Positions 27,304-35,723 of a DNA stretch of 64,000 bases are shown one piece after another. The translations under genes and the position numbers were made by a program. This DNA is from Adlercreutzia sp. ZJ141 (GTDB lineage: Bacteria > Actinomycetota > Coriobacteriia > Coriobacteriales > Eggerthellaceae). Below the pieces are notes generated by a model. That model ran no database searches. It was not told where the DNA came from and worked only from the letters and a program-made list of their open reading frames with translations. Within the stretch, counting starts at the first letter, position 1. Every line of letters begins with the position of its first letter. The DNA is taken from positions 1-64,000 of the forward strand of contig NZ_JAAKEB010000010.1 in the NCBI RefSeq assembly GCF_011038965.1, read 5' to 3'.

Positions 27304-28881
27304 TTATTCGGCAAGCTTGCGCGCAAGCACCTGGTTGATAAGCTTCGGGTTACCTTGACCACGCATGGCTTTCATACACTGGCCCACGAAAAAGCCGATG
27401 ATCTTGGTGTTGCCCCCCTTGTAGCTGGCAACCTCGTTGGGGTTGGCGGCGAGTACCTCCTCAACCACAGCCTCGATGGCACCAGCGTCGGACACCTGCT
27501 TCATACCGCGCTCTTCCACAACGACGTCGGGGTCCTTGTCTTCTTCGAGCACAGCCGCGAACACTTCTTTCGCCTGCTTGGAGGATATCGCATCAGATAC
27601 CAGCAGCTTCGCAAGACCGACGGCGCGCACAGGCGTCAACGGCGAATTCGTCACGTTGAAGCCCTCATGCGCGTTCACATACGCCGAAACGTCGTTGATG
27701 ACCAGATTCGCAACCGGCTTCGCCAGCGTGGCCGCCTCGGAGCCAGCTGCTGTCATGCACGACTCAAAGAACGCCGACATATGCGCATCTGCTGCCAACT
27801 GCCGCGCATCGTACGCCGATAGACCATAGGCGCCCTCAAAACGTGTCGCTTTCTGGTCAGGCAGCTCGGGTAGCTTGGCGCGCACGTTGTCAATAAACTC
27901 GTCAGACAGATCAAACGGCACCATGTCAGGTTCGGGAAACAGGCGATAGTCATCGGCGGTTTCCTTCACGCGCATGACAATGGTCCGCTTCGTCGATGGG
28001 TCCCAATGACGCGTTTCCTGGTAGATCTGGCCGCCTTCTTCTAGCACCTCGGCTTGACGACAAATCTCGTATGCCAGTCCGTCGTGAAGGTTCTTGAAGC
28101 TGTTCATGTTCTTGAGTTCGGTCTTCACACCGAATTTCTCGGTTCCGCGGCGGCGCAGCGAAACGTTGCCGTCGCAGCGCAGGCTTCCTTCTTCCATGGA
28201 GCAGTCGGAAATGCCAATGGCCAGGTAAATCTGACGCAACTTCTGCATGAACAAGCGCGCTTCCTCAGGTGTGCGAAGGTCGGGCTCGGTAACCAGCTCG
28301 ATCAGCGGTGTGCCTGCGCGGTTGTAGTCCACGAGCGAATGCGTAGCGCCCGCGATGCGACCTTCGCCGCCGCCGATGTGCACCATCTTACCCGCGTCCT
28401 CTTCCATGTGGATGCGCGTGATGCCCACATGCGCGGTGTATCCGTCGTCGGTGCGCATGATGTTGTCGCAGGATTCACCCACGGCAAGGTCGTTTAAACG
28501 GTAGCGCTCGCGAGCAGCTGCGCCATCGACGGCAAGATCCAAATGACCGCGCATACAGAACGCAACCGGACCTTGAGTGGTCTGGAAGTTCTTCGACATG
28601 TCGGGATACATATAACCTTTGCGGTAGAACATCGAACGTTTTTCGATATCGCAATTCGTGGCCAAACCTGCCAACACGATGGATTCAATGGCCGCCTTAT
28701 TGGGCACGGGAAGAGCACCAGGCAACCCCAAGCACACCGGGCAGGTGTGCGTATTCGGCTCGGCACCAAACTCTAGCTTACAGCCACAGAACATCTTTGT
28801 GGTAAGCGTGGTTAGTTCGGCATGAATCTCAAGGCCGATGACCGCCTCCCACGTCTCGAACACCTCTTCGAGCTTTTTCAT
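27304..28881 (-). CDS. gatB: Asp/Glu-tRNA amidotransferase subunit B
   Basis: The kinase/tRNA-binding subunit of GatCAB, which converts Glu-tRNA(Gln) and/or Asp-tRNA(Asn) to the amide forms. The 525-residue protein has WEAVIGLEIHAEL, the zinc site (CGCKLEFG...CPVCLG), RKGYMYPDMSKNFQ, a central helical domain and a C-terminal YqeY-like tail. Length is slightly above average. Its start overlaps the gatA stop (ATGA). The operon order gatC-gatA-gatB is the standard one. Confidence 0.96.
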   Translation of the reverse strand: MKKLEEVFETWEAVIGLEIHAELTTLTTKMFCGCKLEFGAEPNTHTCPVCLGLPGALPVPNKAAIESIVLAGLATNCDIEKRSMFYRKGYMYPDMSKNFQTTQGPVAFCMRGHLDLAVDGAAARERYRLNDLAVGESCDNIMRTDDGYTAHVGITRIHMEEDAGKMVHIGGGEGRIAGATHSLVDYNRAGTPLIELVTEPDLRTPEEARLFMQKLRQIYLAIGISDCSMEEGSLRCDGNVSLRRRGTEKFGVKTELKNMNSFKNLHDGLAYEICRQAEVLEEGGQIYQETRHWDPSTKRTIVMRVKETADDYRLFPEPDMVPFDLSDEFIDNVRAKLPELPDQKATRFEGAYGLSAYDARQLAADAHMSAFFESCMTAAGSEAATLAKPVANLVINDVSAYVNAHEGFNVTNSPLTPVRAVGLAKLLVSDAISSKQAKEVFAAVLEEDKDPDVVVEERGMKQVSDAGAIEAVVEEVLAANPNEVASYKGGNTKIIGFFVGQCMKAMRGQGNPKLINQVLARKLAE

Positions 28882-30422
28882 CGCGCACCACCTGCCTTTT
28901 CAACCTTTTCGGCCTGCAGCTGACCGTCGCCTTCTGTGTCACCTTCCGCAAATGCTGGTGCCACCGGAGCACGCCCGTACGCAAGCTCGAGTGCTGCCGC
29001 AGCGCGTAGCATATTTTCGTCTTTGAACTGCGGAGATATGAGTTGAACACCAATGGGTAAGCCGGTGTCGGCGCCCAATCCTACCGGCATACTCATGCCG
29101 CCATTACCCGCAATATTAATGGATATGGTGAACATATCAGACAGGTGCATTTCGGTGGGATCCGATATTTCACCGAACTTGAATGCAGTACGCGGTGCCA
29201 CCGGCGCCAAAATGACGTCACATTTCTCGTACGCTTCCGCATAATCGCGCGTGATGAGGGTGCGTACCTTTTGTGCCGCGTAGTAGTATTTCTCGTACAC
29301 GCCAGAAGAAAGCAGGTAGCTTCCCAACATAATGCGGCGCTTCGCTTCCAAGCCAAAGCCTGCGGCGCGGCTAGTTTCGTACTGCGCTCCGAGATCCTTG
29401 CTGTTTCCATCGCAGTAACCGTAGCGTACCGAATCGAAGCGAGCAAGGTTACTGAAAGCCTCGCACGGGCCAAGCACATAATAGGCACTCATGGCCGCTT
29501 GCGCGTGCGGCAGGTCGATCTCAACGATGTCGGCGCCCGCATCGCGCAGAGCACCAATAGCTTCCTCGGTCTTCGCCTTCACCTCGGCCGTTAAACCGCG
29601 TGCCTCCATAAATGCGGGTACCACACCAATGCGCATGCCGCGTACCCCTTCGGCGAGGTTCGCCGTGAAGTCGGTGGTGATGTCCTGACTGGTGCAGTCG
29701 AGCGGATCGCGGCCAGAGAGCGCGTTTAAGGCAAGCGCCGCATCTTCGACGCTTCGTGCGAACGGGCCCACCTGGTCGAGCGAACTGCCGAATGCCACCA
29801 CGCCATAGCGCGAAACTACGCCGTAGGTAGGCTTCACCGCCACCACGCCGCAGAAGCTGCCCGGCTGACGAATCGAACCACCCGTGTCAGACCCCAACGT
29901 GATGGTTGCCAAACCGGCAGCAACCGACGCCGCGCTTCCACCAGACGAACCACCGGGAACGCGCTCGAGATCCCACGGGTTGCACGTGCGGCCAAATGCG
30001 CTCGTTTCCGTTGACGAACCAAACGCGAACTCGTCCATGTTCAGCTTACCTAAGGGAATACCACCCGCATCAATAATATTTTGCACGCATGTTGCCGTAT
30101 AGGGAGACACATAGCCTTCCAACATGCGCGACGAACACGTGGTGTGTGTGCCTATAAGATTCATGTTGTCCTTGAAAGCAACCGGCACGCCCGCCAGCGG
30201 GCCGCATGACGCAAGGTCGTTTGCTGCCACTGCCGCATCAATGCGCGCGGCAGCCTCGTACGCCAGCGCTTCGGTGGTTTCCAGAAATGCATGCACACTG
30301 GCGTCGTTTGCTTCGATACACGCAAACGACTGTTCGGCTATCTCGCGAGCGCTGAACTGCTTTGTGGCAAGGCCAGCCTGTAATTCACGCACGCCCATCG
30401 ATGCGAAGGAGGTCTGCGTCAT
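28878..30422 (-). CDS. gatA: Asp/Glu-tRNA amidotransferase subunit A
   Basis: The amidase subunit that releases ammonia from glutamine. The 514-residue protein has the amidase-signature Ser-cisSer-Lys triad: Lys in GVPVAFKDNMNL, the serines in PGGSSGGSAASVAAG and TLGSDTGGSIRQP. A C-terminal tail (about 490-514) rich in Glu and Ala is not part of the fold. The ATG shares one base with the gatC stop (TAATG), indicating coupled translation. Confidence 0.96.
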   Translation of the reverse strand: MTQTSFASMGVRELQAGLATKQFSAREIAEQSFACIEANDASVHAFLETTEALAYEAAARIDAAVAANDLASCGPLAGVPVAFKDNMNLIGTHTTCSSRMLEGYVSPYTATCVQNIIDAGGIPLGKLNMDEFAFGSSTETSAFGRTCNPWDLERVPGGSSGGSAASVAAGLATITLGSDTGGSIRQPGSFCGVVAVKPTYGVVSRYGVVAFGSSLDQVGPFARSVEDAALALNALSGRDPLDCTSQDITTDFTANLAEGVRGMRIGVVPAFMEARGLTAEVKAKTEEAIGALRDAGADIVEIDLPHAQAAMSAYYVLGPCEAFSNLARFDSVRYGYCDGNSKDLGAQYETSRAAGFGLEAKRRIMLGSYLLSSGVYEKYYYAAQKVRTLITRDYAEAYEKCDVILAPVAPRTAFKFGEISDPTEMHLSDMFTISINIAGNGGMSMPVGLGADTGLPIGVQLISPQFKDENMLRAAAALELAYGRAPVAPAFAEGDTEGDGQLQAEKVEKAGGAR

Positions 30423-30733
30423 TACCGATCGCCCCCTTCACCAAGAATCGAGGGGATTAAGAAGCAGCCATCTTGCTGCTTCGGCGCATTCGCCAGCGCC
30501 TCTTGCTGAGTAAAGCCGGTCGTTTCCACATCGTCACGCATGACGTTCACGAGGCCCCCGATGGGATGAAATGTGGGTTCAACACCCTCAAGATCGTACT
30601 CTAGTATGGGGCTAAGGCTTTCGATGATGGCGTTGAGGTCAGCTGTCATCTGCGTCACCTCGCCATCGTCGAGACCGATGCGCGCGTACTCGGCGATATC
30701 GCGCACCTGACGCTCGGAAAGATGCTGGGCCAT
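30422..30733 (-). CDS. gatC: Asp/Glu-tRNA amidotransferase subunit C
   Basis: Small stabilising subunit that wraps GatA and GatB. The 103-residue protein begins MAQHLSERQVRDIAEYARIGL and contains EYDLEGVEPTFHP and VMRDDVE, the usual GatC signatures. The start at 30733 follows GAGAGAAAG; the frame is open further upstream but not conserved. First gene of gatCAB. Presence of GatCAB implies that GlnRS and/or AsnRS is missing in this organism. Confidence 0.94.
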   Translation of the reverse strand: MAQHLSERQVRDIAEYARIGLDDGEVTQMTADLNAIIESLSPILEYDLEGVEPTFHPIGGLVNVMRDDVETTGFTQQEALANAPKQQDGCFLIPSILGEGGDR

Positions 30734-30806
30734 AGGTTCTGCTTTCTCTCTATCGAATGCCGCCGCGCCTGTAAGCGCATTGAAGCGGCGTAGACGTAAC
30801 TTGCCT

Positions 30807-30815
30807 ATGATAGCA
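30807..30815 (-). promoter_or_regulatory. Candidate gatCAB promoter, extended -10
   Basis: TGCTATCAT on the minus strand is an extended -10 element about 75 bp upstream of gatC. No good -35 hexamer is seen. Confidence 0.4.
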
Positions 30816-30892
30816 GAACCAGCCCACAAAAGCTTGCCCAGCATGAATGCGCTCGGGAGTTATCCCCCGCCAACCCTTAGCCGTTAAGCCCC

Positions 30893-31147
30893 CTAGTAAT
30901 GATCCTTGCAGGAGAGAATGCAAAGACTGTCGTCGGCAACGGTGTATACCAGCCTATTGGCAGCATCGATGCGACGAGACCAGCAGCCGCTAAGCCCGAA
31001 CTTCAGCGGCTCCGGTTTGCCTATGCCCTCAAAAGGGGATCGTTCGATATCGCGAATAAGTACGTTGATGCGCTTCAGGGTCTTCTTGTCCCGGGTCTGC
31101 CAGTAGAGATAGTCGCTCCAGGCATCGTCGGTGAATACCTTACGCAT
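30893..31147 (-). CDS. yoeB: YoeB-type mRNA interferase toxin
   Basis: Ribosome-dependent endoribonuclease of the RelE superfamily that cleaves mRNA in the A site. At 84 residues it equals the E. coli toxin in length and matches it closely (SDYLYWQ, PFEGIGKPEPLK, GCWSRRI, RLVYTV). The catalytic residues E46, R65, H83 and the terminal Y84 are all present, so it should be active. It overlaps the antitoxin gene by eight bases, the standard arrangement. Confidence 0.95.
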   Translation of the reverse strand: MRKVFTDDAWSDYLYWQTRDKKTLKRINVLIRDIERSPFEGIGKPEPLKFGLSGCWSRRIDAANRLVYTVADDSLCILSCKDHY

Positions 31148-31397
31148 CGATCAGCTCTCGTTCCTGACCTTCGCCTTCGCGTATCTGATTAAGGCCGCGA
31201 ACTATCTTGTCGTGAAGATAAGCGTTTTCGTATATGTAGATAGTCTCCATGAGCGCATCGTAGTCGCGAGCGCTCATGACCACGACGTTCTCCGACTCGT
31301 CTTTATTTGCCACAAGGAGGGCCTCGGCGTTATCACGGCAGCGCCTCATCTCGGATTTAAGATCATTACGAAACGAACTGTAAGTTAAAGTACGCAT
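31140..31397 (-). CDS. yefM: YefM-type antitoxin
   Basis: An 85-residue antitoxin of the Phd/YefM family that binds YoeB through its C-terminus and the operon promoter through its N-terminus. It begins MRTLTYSSFRNDLKSEMRRC, the DNA-binding part, followed by VVVMSARDYDALMETIYI. The start at 31397 has GGGAG upstream; the upstream extension to 31424 is not conserved. The pair sits next to a long inverted repeat and may be part of a mobile or defence-type insertion, which is inference. Confidence 0.92.
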   Translation of the reverse strand: MRTLTYSSFRNDLKSEMRRCRDNAEALLVANKDESENVVVMSARDYDALMETIYIYENAYLHDKIVRGLNQIREGEGQERELIDA

Positions 31398-31697
31398 GGT
31401 GCAACTCCCGTCCGATAACTTCATTTAAGGCAATAGTATAAGTTGTACAACATATTGTCAATAATTGCAAACAGGAGAAACTTTGAGACTTTCTGCTTTA
31501 GCTACATTGCCCATGGACCAGCCAGCTACAAAGGAGCATTAGGAAAACGGTAGCATTCTCTTAATGCACTGCGTTACTACTGCCAAGTTTAGCGATCTTT
31601 TGTCCCAAGAGATGCTGGATTGCCCGCGAAAGGAGCCCGAAAGAGATATTCAGATACAGTCAGGTATGTTTAAGCAAAGAAAGGCTTGCCTTCGGCC
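31398..31697. other. Gene-free stretch upstream of yefM
   Basis: About 300 bp with no recognisable gene; it should contain the yefM-yoeB promoter (AT-rich stretch around 31425-31470). A plus-strand open frame starting at 31564 runs into the inverted-repeat arm and has no supporting ribosome binding site. Confidence 0.45.
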
Positions 31698-31771
31698 ACT
31701 TTTTTCACGAAATGCGCGATTGAGCAAAGTTAGCCGTGGCTTCGGGAACTTTTTTTACGAAATGTACGATT
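31689..31771. repeat. Direct repeats inside the long inverted-repeat arm
   Basis: ACTTTTTTCACGAAATGCGC at 31698 and ACTTTTTTTACGAAATGTAC at 31748 begin two related 24-bp units (20 of 24 matching), each preceded by CTTCGG. The period is 50 bp. The second unit and most of the first are repeated in inverse orientation at 31899-31960. Confidence 0.75.
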
Positions 31772-31960
31772 TGAAGCGGAAAAACGGATAGGAAACGGTC
31801 ACTGCTCTTCTCTTCTTGAGACTGCCTTTGCGTTTTCCCTAATCAGAGGCGACCGCTGTTTTTCCTGAAGATTCGACGAGCTTTACCGACTCCACCACAT
31901 CGTACATTTCGTAAAAAAAGTTCCCGAAGCCACGGCTAACTTTGCTCAATCGCGCATTTC
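31709..31960. repeat. Long perfect inverted repeat, 62-bp arms
   Basis: Positions 31709-31770 and 31899-31960 are exact reverse complements over 62 bp, separated by 128 bp. The spacer can extend the fold: GGAAAAAC near 31778 with GTTTTTCC near 31857, and CGGTC with GACCG. No transposase, ribosome binding site or conserved frame lies inside. A transcript would form a very stable 62-bp RNA duplex. It could be a non-autonomous mobile element or two inverted copies of a dispersed repeat. Confidence 0.9.
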
Positions 31961-32107
31961 TCGGATTTTTTACCAATTCCCAAAAAGTGAATTAGTAATC
32001 GTACCATCTTCTCCTAAGTCAGGTTCGCAGTGTCCAGAACTTGCTCAACGCATTATTTACGCGCTACCTCGAACCGCATCAGTAAAGAAACCTTCAGTCA
32101 CAGAATA

Positions 32108-32139
32108 CTGCTACGCCACCTCGCATGGCGGCGTAGCAG
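32108..32139 (-). terminator. Hairpin after the zinc-ribbon membrane protein gene
   Basis: CTGCTACGCC (32108-32117) pairs with GGCGTAGCAG (32130-32139). It lies 38 bp after the stop codon on the minus strand; the following TATTCTGTG is only weakly T-rich. Confidence 0.5.
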
Positions 32140-32177
32140 ATACTGAAATCAACGAAGCGACACGAACAATAACAGAT

Positions 32178-33347
32178 CTACACAGTAACCGCAGCCTCAG
32201 CAAGCTTTGCCGAAACCCTACCCGTAACCTCGGTATAGTACGCAAGTTCTTCGCTGTTTAAGTCATCTTGATTGATTGCATCGATCTTGCACGCCATGTC
32301 AGCATAGTCGCTCATCCATTTTGTGTACTCGGTGAGCAAGCTCGCAGTGTCGGTGGACTCGTTATACGCTTGCATGAACTGAATATACCCATCCATGAAC
32401 GATTCATAGCTATCCAAAGCCTCTTTGAAAGCGGGATCGATTCCCTCACTATCAGTTTGAGCCGAAACGTCAGGCGTCGTTTGCGAATCGTCTACAACAC
32501 CGCCATTCAAAGAGTCCGAAGAAGACTCCACCGCTTGTATGCTAACTCGCATGGTTTGGAAACCCTCGTACTCCACCCTTAAGGAATTTCCACTTGCATC
32601 ACTTGCCTGGTATGATTCGTCATTCTTGCTGTAATCGACATCGAAGCCAAGCTCGATGCAAGCATCAACATAGGCACTGTATTCTTCCAGAGACATCTCG
32701 CCAACATACGCTTCGAAATAGTCGGATGAGTCAGAAGACACCATTCCCTTGCTCTTGCCAGGATCGGGAAGTAAGGTTGCAAGACCGCTTGTTGGCCACA
32801 CAAGAGCTCCGCTAACTTTGGACGCTTCAAGATCGATGTCGATCTGGCCTTTATCGAAGCTGTGATACGCAAGTTCGAGAAGATAGCCTTCGGCATTGTA
32901 CGCTCGATAGCTTTCGCTCGCTTCTTGAGCATCAACCACGAAACCTCTTTCTTTGCATTTTGCAACGTAATCGTCGTAGTCAGCTTTACTTACGTTATCT
33001 TCAACTCGAATACTAAGCGAATCATCCATTTCGAAAACACTTGCGCATTCGCGATCCATACTTGGCAACATTTGCGCAAGTGGACCAGTCGGCCATGGTT
33101 CAGCCGATGCGCTGCTATCTTCTCCGCATGTCGACAAAGCAAACATCACAACCAATAAGACGATGACACCCATCACAATCTTAGGCAGTTTTCTTTTCTT
33201 TCTCACCACTTCAGGCTGTGGAGTTCCTGCTGTATTGCTTTGCTCATAAACGAATCTTGCTTCCTGCTGAGCAACAACACTTCCGCATATCGGGCAACTA
33301 CTTGAACTATCCGGAACCTGTGCACCACAACTATTACAAACTTTCAC
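32178..33347 (-). CDS. Zinc-ribbon membrane protein with two repeated domains
   Basis: A 389-residue protein of unknown function. It starts with a zinc ribbon (VKVCNSCGAQVP...CPICG), then a basic stretch and one membrane segment (about 60-75), and a long C-terminal region outside the membrane. That region contains two copies of a domain of about 85 residues, each opening with WPTGPLAQMLP or WPTSGLATLLP and closing with a Y-x-A-x-x-x-G motif; this resembles the DUF6591 type. A GTG at 33347 with AAGGAAGGGG upstream is preferred; an ATG at 33389 would place extra basic residues before the ribbon. It follows the SPFH gene and may work with it at the membrane. Confidence 0.75.
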   Translation of the reverse strand: MKVCNSCGAQVPDSSSSCPICGSVVAQQEARFVYEQSNTAGTPQPEVVRKKRKLPKIVMGVIVLLVVMFALSTCGEDSSASAEPWPTGPLAQMLPSMDRECASVFEMDDSLSIRVEDNVSKADYDDYVAKCKERGFVVDAQEASESYRAYNAEGYLLELAYHSFDKGQIDIDLEASKVSGALVWPTSGLATLLPDPGKSKGMVSSDSSDYFEAYVGEMSLEEYSAYVDACIELGFDVDYSKNDESYQASDASGNSLRVEYEGFQTMRVSIQAVESSSDSLNGGVVDDSQTTPDVSAQTDSEGIDPAFKEALDSYESFMDGYIQFMQAYNESTDTASLLTEYTKWMSDYADMACKIDAINQDDLNSEELAYYTEVTGRVSAKLAEAAVTV

Positions 33348-33480
33348 CGAACAACACCCCTTCCTTTTCGTTTTACCTTGCGAACGCATGTCATAGAAAC
33401 TGATTACTTACCCTTTCGAACGTGACACTATGAAGTTCGTGACGGATTAAACCGTCCACCTCTCGCTCACAAACCTCCAA

Positions 33481-34596
33481 TCAAAAACCCAAGATTTCTT
33501 TTTTCTTTGTGTCAAATTCCTCTTTCGTCAGAATGCCAGCATCGACCAGCCCCTTGATTTTCTTAAGAGCTTCCACTTGTTCATCAAGAGACATTGCATG
33601 CCGAAACGGCATTTCTCCTTGCGCAGACACACCACTAGCAAGGTTCATTCCAAGCAACATGCCCCCACCGTCTCCCAAGCCGAAATCTTGAACTCCCTGG
33701 GAAATCTTCTGCTGAGCCGCTATGCTTGATGCACGCTGAGACGCATCTTCGTACGCTTTAACGTTCATCCTATTTGACGAGAACTGCCGTACAAGTTCTT
33801 TCGATTCGGGTGAGAACTCGATGTTCTCGATAGCAACTTTCACAACTTCGAACCCGAAACGAATAGGCCAGCTTCCCGCGTTATCGGAATCAGATGCAAC
33901 TCGATTCGATATTTCCTTTGCCTGAGCAGGCAATTGAGAAATCCGATAGGCTCCCGACAGTGAATTGAGTGCAACAATGAATGACTGCAAGAATTCTGCG
34001 AGCACCTGCTTGCGCGCCGACGGAAAATCGAAGGAATAGCGAAACACATTTGCCGGAACGAAGTTCTTTAGAAACAAAACAGGATCAACAACGCGAACCG
34101 AAAACGTCCCGTACGAGTAAACCTCAAGATCGCATTGGTAATACAAATCGTTGTAAACCTGTGCGCCGCGAGTTCCAAACGGAATATGTCTGATTTCTCG
34201 CAAGTTCACGAACGCCACACGCTTTTCCGAAACAGAAATACCTCCATACCCAACCCTGTCAGCAACCTGGTTTATGAGTGAAACAACATTTGGGCTGCTA
34301 AATAAACTCTCTTCTCCATCCATGTAGACATAGCCCCCCGGTTCTGTCACTACCGTCTCTATGCCCGCTTGGCTAAACACGAACGCAGCCGTGTTTTCGG
34401 GAACGAATATACGCGACCCGTTTGAAATAACGCCATCGGACCCATTGCGGTTTGTCCCTCTACCATTGTTTCTGTTCTTGAGTATCCCTGGAGTGACAAC
34501 GGTATGTTCGTCAAACGGAGACGCTGTATAGATGTCTCGCCATTGATCCGCCAAAGACCCACCGACTGCATCGGACACAGCTCTCAAAACGCCCAC
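33481..34596 (-). CDS. SPFH-domain protein with C-terminal SHOCT motif
   Basis: A 371-residue protein of the YdjI/virion-core-like SPFH group. The N-terminal part up to about 300 is the SPFH fold (FVPENTAAFVFSQAGIETVVTEPGGYVY, YSYGTFSVRVVDPVLFLKNFV, GFEVVKVAIENIEFSPE). A Gly-rich stretch and the SHOCT helix pair LKKIKGLVDAGILTKEEFDTKKKEIL follow. Such proteins form membrane-associated oligomers, often beside phage-shock or zinc-ribbon genes. The neighbour at 34618 is only 21 bp upstream, so they are probably co-transcribed. Its role here is inference. Confidence 0.85.
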   Translation of the reverse strand: MGVLRAVSDAVGGSLADQWRDIYTASPFDEHTVVTPGILKNRNNGRGTNRNGSDGVISNGSRIFVPENTAAFVFSQAGIETVVTEPGGYVYMDGEESLFSSPNVVSLINQVADRVGYGGISVSEKRVAFVNLREIRHIPFGTRGAQVYNDLYYQCDLEVYSYGTFSVRVVDPVLFLKNFVPANVFRYSFDFPSARKQVLAEFLQSFIVALNSLSGAYRISQLPAQAKEISNRVASDSDNAGSWPIRFGFEVVKVAIENIEFSPESKELVRQFSSNRMNVKAYEDASQRASSIAAQQKISQGVQDFGLGDGGGMLLGMNLASGVSAQGEMPFRHAMSLDEQVEALKKIKGLVDAGILTKEEFDTKKKEILGF

Positions 34597-34617
34597 GATT
34601 GCTCCTTTCAGCTGCAG

Positions 34618-35256
34618 CTAGATGGCTTGCTCGGTATCGCAGTATTGGCAAACGACCCGCTCTCCCTGAAATCCCGTTATGGGAGCCATACATCCGAAGC
34701 ACTTTCGGGTAACGCGAGTAACACTCGATTCAGATGGTCGTTGTGCGGGCGAGGCGCTAACCGCAGCGCTTCTCGGTTCCTGCGCTGAAGCCGACTGTTG
34801 GCTCACCATCGGCTGAGACGGGGAACTTGCCGGAGCGCTTCTCAAGCTCAGAACCACTCGAGTCACCGCATCGCGCCATTCAATCGCGTTCCTTCGCTCT
34901 TTTTCCGCCGCAGAAGTGAACAGATCTTTCAAAGACGGCGAATCCTCATCGTCGTCCGACTGCCCGAGAGAGAATGATTCAACCCCATGGGCAAAATGAA
35001 TCCGCAACTGCCTGTCATCTCCCGACGGCTTGTCATAAGCAACTTGTGGTATGCCGTTGACAACGTTTACCTGATCAAGCGGAAACCGAGTGACGTCCCT
35101 CACACCACCGAACGCACCTTTTCGCAAGAAGATGAGAGCATAGTTCGTAAGCACCAACTCGCCTTCTCTAGAATCAAACAATGTGCTCTGCCCACGAGAA
35201 ACGTTGGAATCTCGCTTCAAAATAGCCTCATTCGGCAGCAGGCTTAGTTCGCTCAT
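34618..35256 (-). CDS. PH-like protein with C-terminal zinc ribbon
   Basis: A 212-residue protein of unknown function. The N-terminal 140 residues resemble a bacterial pleckstrin-like fold (LLPNEAILKRDSNV...GELVLTNYALIFLRKG). A Ser/Ala/Pro/Gln linker follows, and a zinc ribbon ends the protein, CFGCMAPITGF...CQYCDTEQ. The pattern of a zinc ribbon on proteins around an SPFH gene is seen three times in this cluster, suggesting a common membrane complex. It is the first gene of the cluster and lies downstream of an XRE regulator. Confidence 0.75.
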   Translation of the reverse strand: MSELSLLPNEAILKRDSNVSRGQSTLFDSREGELVLTNYALIFLRKGAFGGVRDVTRFPLDQVNVVNGIPQVAYDKPSGDDRQLRIHFAHGVESFSLGQSDDDEDSPSLKDLFTSAAEKERRNAIEWRDAVTRVVLSLRSAPASSPSQPMVSQQSASAQEPRSAAVSASPAQRPSESSVTRVTRKCFGCMAPITGFQGERVVCQYCDTEQAI

Positions 35257-35384
35257 CCATAAATCCTTTCCCGTTTTGACCGTCTATCAACACCTTTTTA
35301 TGTATAAAACGTTGAGAAGCGCAGTAATAGCATCCACTCACATGACAACTGCCGCACGGTGGAATATCGAGATCAGGCGATTAT

Positions 35385-35606
35385 CTACAGCCCGATCTCT
35401 GTCACACCTACCAACCCTAAAAGCGTGTCGCAGGTGCATCCGTAGGCGAGCGCCATACGTTTAAGTACGAGCGCATCAGGCTCGCTCCTTCCTTGCTCGA
35501 AGTCCATGAGCGCCTCGAGCGGCACGCCAACCACCCGTGCCGCCGCTACGGGAGAAAGCCCGGCCTGGATGCGACAACGCTCATAGCTTTCCAAAACCAT
35601 ACTCAT
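35385..35606 (-). CDS. Small XRE-type HTH regulator
   Basis: A 73-residue DNA-binding protein consisting almost entirely of a Cro/C1-type helix-turn-helix (ERCRIQAGLSPVAAARVVGVPLEALMDFEQGRSEPDALVLKRMALAYGCTCDTLLGL). No other domain. It is divergent from a second XRE gene 96-117 bp away, so the two share a promoter region and may regulate each other. Confidence 0.8.
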   Translation of the reverse strand: MSMVLESYERCRIQAGLSPVAAARVVGVPLEALMDFEQGRSEPDALVLKRMALAYGCTCDTLLGLVGVTEIGL

Positions 35607-35633
35607 TCTCGCTTTCTGTAATTATTTGGAACG

Positions 35634-35639
35634 ATTATA
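35634..35639 (-). promoter_or_regulatory. -10 box of the small XRE gene
   Basis: A perfect TATAAT on the minus strand 28 bp before the start codon of the small XRE gene, in the AT-rich gap shared with the divergent XRE gene. No good -35 hexamer is seen, which is common for regulated promoters. Confidence 0.5.
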
Positions 35640-35723
35640 AACAACTTTATAAATTGGTGATACAGACAACTGCTTTTCTCTCCTTTCGGGTAGGATTTTC
35701 AGATGCAATCGGAAAGGTTCAGT

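Noticed and set aside
31564-31791. Plus-strand frame of 75 codons
   Set aside because: It reads through an arm of the long inverted repeat, without a ribosome binding site.
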